Part shown: piece by piece, positions 18,854 through 19,044 of the stretch
Numbering within the stretch: the first letter of the stretch is position 1
Layout of the letters: every line of letters begins with the position of its first letter
Origin: Pigoraptor vietnamica
Lineage: Eukaryota > Opisthokonta > Filasterea
Assembly (NCBI GenBank): GCA_943704525.1
Contig: CALSCQ010000229.1
Location: 1 to 19,044, forward strand
Length of the DNA stretch: 19,044 bases
Direction: 5' to 3'
Translations under genes and position numbers: made by a program
Notes under the pieces: generated by a model
The model's database searches: none
Told to the model about the DNA's origin: nothing
Seen by the model: only the letters and a program-made list of their open reading frames with translations

Positions 18854-19044
18854 ATGATGAAAATCACGCTGAAAGCTTCATTGTTGTGTCTCATCGGTCT
18901 GGTGCCTCTCCCGTTCGCCATCCGCAGCGAGGCGCATCTCCGTCGGGGGTGCCGGGCGTATGTACCGATGGGTGTGCTGCTTGTCATAGACTACGGCGAA
19001 GGGTCCTTCACAACGGATGTGGACCCCGATCGCGACAAGGTCGC
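18854..19044 (+). CDS. 3'-partial ORF: signal-peptide-like start and possible Crinkler header domain
   Basis: The frame opens after a TGA at 18827-18829 and runs off the right edge. ATG 18854 begins MMKITLKASLLCLIGLVPLP, a basic start followed by a hydrophobic core like a signal peptide or membrane anchor. An alternative in-frame ATG at 18968 begins MGVLLVIDYGEGSFTTDVDP and continues with DRDKV. A hydrophobic strand, short loop, then F.TDVDPD..KV resembles the ubiquitin-like header at the N-terminus of Crinkler-type effectors (pattern F.VDID....V..LK). Only about 26 residues of that segment are visible, so the family call is tentative. The presence of an effector-like pseudogene 2.2 kb away supports it. 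Confidence 0.4.
   Translation, partial: MMKITLKASLLCLIGLVPLPFAIRSEAHLRRGCRAYVPMGVLLVIDYGEGSFTTDVDPDRDKV

Overview
This is nuclear DNA from a eukaryote. Five conserved genes can be assembled exon by exon, with 25 GT-AG introns of roughly 70-350 bases, TGA and TAA stops, a CstF-64 polyadenylation factor, a PP1 inhibitor-3 and a HECT E3 ligase. Coding exons are GC-rich, and long GT/CA, CT and C tracts sit in introns and spacers. I cannot name the species. The features suit a GC-rich protist or an early-diverging fungus or holozoan, but nothing here settles it.

Left and centre (1-13.85 kb) form a compact block of conserved genes: an LtrA-family membrane protein (+), a mARC/MOSC molybdenum enzyme (-), PP1 inhibitor-3 PPP1R11 (+), a 1469-residue HECT ubiquitin ligase (-) and CSTF2/CstF-64 (+). 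Transcription is convergent at 2.2-2.8 kb and 5.9-6.2 kb. It is divergent at 4.46-4.77 kb and 10.88-11.30 kb, giving two short probable bidirectional promoters. Exon phases match at every junction.

Right (13.85-19.04 kb) looks accessory. It holds a decayed Crinkler/RHS-type effector gene (P-loop NTPase plus PD-(D/E)xK-like nuclease) broken by three frameshifts, an unrecognised Cys-containing ORF, a 1.3 kb stretch without a clear gene, and an ORF entering from the right edge. That last ORF has a signal-peptide-like start and a segment resembling a Crinkler ubiquitin-like header.

The genes do not form one pathway. Four points deserve most attention. (1) A 102-base duplication in PPP1R11 recreates its own 5' splice site 34 codons downstream, in frame, with a Cys-rich insert between. 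(2) Sense (GU)n tracts, the class of RNA that CstF-64 binds, lie inside the CSTF2 gene and just past the HECT stop codon. (3) The introns strongly prefer donors of the form GTGnG. (4) The degenerate effector lies directly beside housekeeping genes.
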